From assembly GCA_029243485.1 (NCBI GenBank), contig JAQWRY010000011.1, positions 1-64,000 on the forward strand: DNA of 64,000 nt. The letters run 5' to 3'. Below the pieces are notes generated by a model that was not told the DNA's origin, ran no database searches, and was given only the letters and a program-made list of their open reading frames with translations. The stretch comes from Candidatus Binatia bacterium (GTDB taxonomy: Bacteria > Desulfobacterota > Binatia > UBA12015). Positions 63,811 through 64,000 of the stretch are shown piece after piece (the first letter of the stretch is position 1; every line of letters begins with the position of its first letter). The position numbers were made by a program, and so were the translations under genes.

Positions 63811-64000
63811 AGCGTCCTCTCCGGGGAGCGCGAGTAGCCGAACCGACTCGCAAAGCTCCGCCTCAACCGAGACAGCCGACAATTACCACGAACCTCCCTG
63901 AAACGGCTTGTAGCACTGGGAGGAAGCAGCTGGCTACACCGTCAAACGAATCAAGCGTGCCCCGGCTCGCGCGGCGCACTCGCGTCGTCGATGAAATCCT

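Noticed and set aside
1-64000. CRISPR arrays, prophage modules, rRNA operon
   Set aside because: No evenly spaced direct repeats, phage structural genes or rRNA-like sequence found on reading through the window.

Overview
This 64 kb high-GC window comes from a Gram-negative bacterium. It encodes lipoproteins, an outer-membrane beta-barrel remnant and cytochrome c proteins. The mix of F420-type luciferase-like and PPOX proteins, thiolases, a Baeyer-Villiger monooxygenase, a P450, sulfotransferase and ACAD10-like phosphotransferase is typical of uncultured soil or marine lineages formerly called Deltaproteobacteria (Myxococcota or Binatota-like). That placement is inference from gene content only. 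I found no rRNA, tRNA, CRISPR array, phage module or core housekeeping cluster, so this is an accessory, catabolic part of the chromosome.

Layout. 1-5.9 kb: IS3 debris, a PQQ-type sugar dehydrogenase fused to cytochrome c, a decayed MBOAT/SGNH locus and a secreted RTX-like protein. 6-15 kb: a YtcJ-type amidohydrolase, a SABATH methyltransferase remnant, an APH/SDR/MDR operon, a double-glycine leader peptide next to a cysteine-dioxygenase-like protein, and a polytopic membrane protein. 15-18.8 kb: a zone of broken genes and an intact thiolase. 18.8-27.3 kb: an old-yellow-enzyme homologue, P450 plus GST (overlapping), and a tightly coupled operon of Na+ symporter, tiny membrane protein, PhyH dioxygenase and amidase whose last codons lie in an inverted repeat. 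27.3-34.5 kb: parallel beta-helix protein, MFS exporter and an ABC-F ATPase with one degenerate ATP site. 34.6-43.2 kb: ALDH with its catalytic segment deleted, PPOX protein, BVMO, sterol-desaturase-like protein, YaeQ and a second thiolase with a strong terminator. 43.5-54.9 kb: sulfotransferase, O-methyltransferase, CorA, FAD monooxygenase, lipase-like hydrolase, GGDEF regulator, acetoacetate-decarboxylase-like protein, VOC protein and a BASS transporter. 55-64 kb: MFS, NTF2-like, DUF1080 lipoprotein, LLM oxidoreductase and a leftward gene series that ends with a selenoprotein.

The best discovery is at 62298-63344. A ResA-like thioredoxin-fold gene has an in-frame UGA at the redox-active position (Sec136), followed 14 nt later by a 7-bp hairpin with a GGC loop, which fits a bacterial SECIS element. 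About twenty other loci are broken by nonsense codons, frameshifts, deletions or truncation at junctions, an unusually high density of gene debris for 64 kb. The intact genes look like independent oxidative and transport modules for lipids, terpenoid or steroid-like compounds and amides rather than one pathway.
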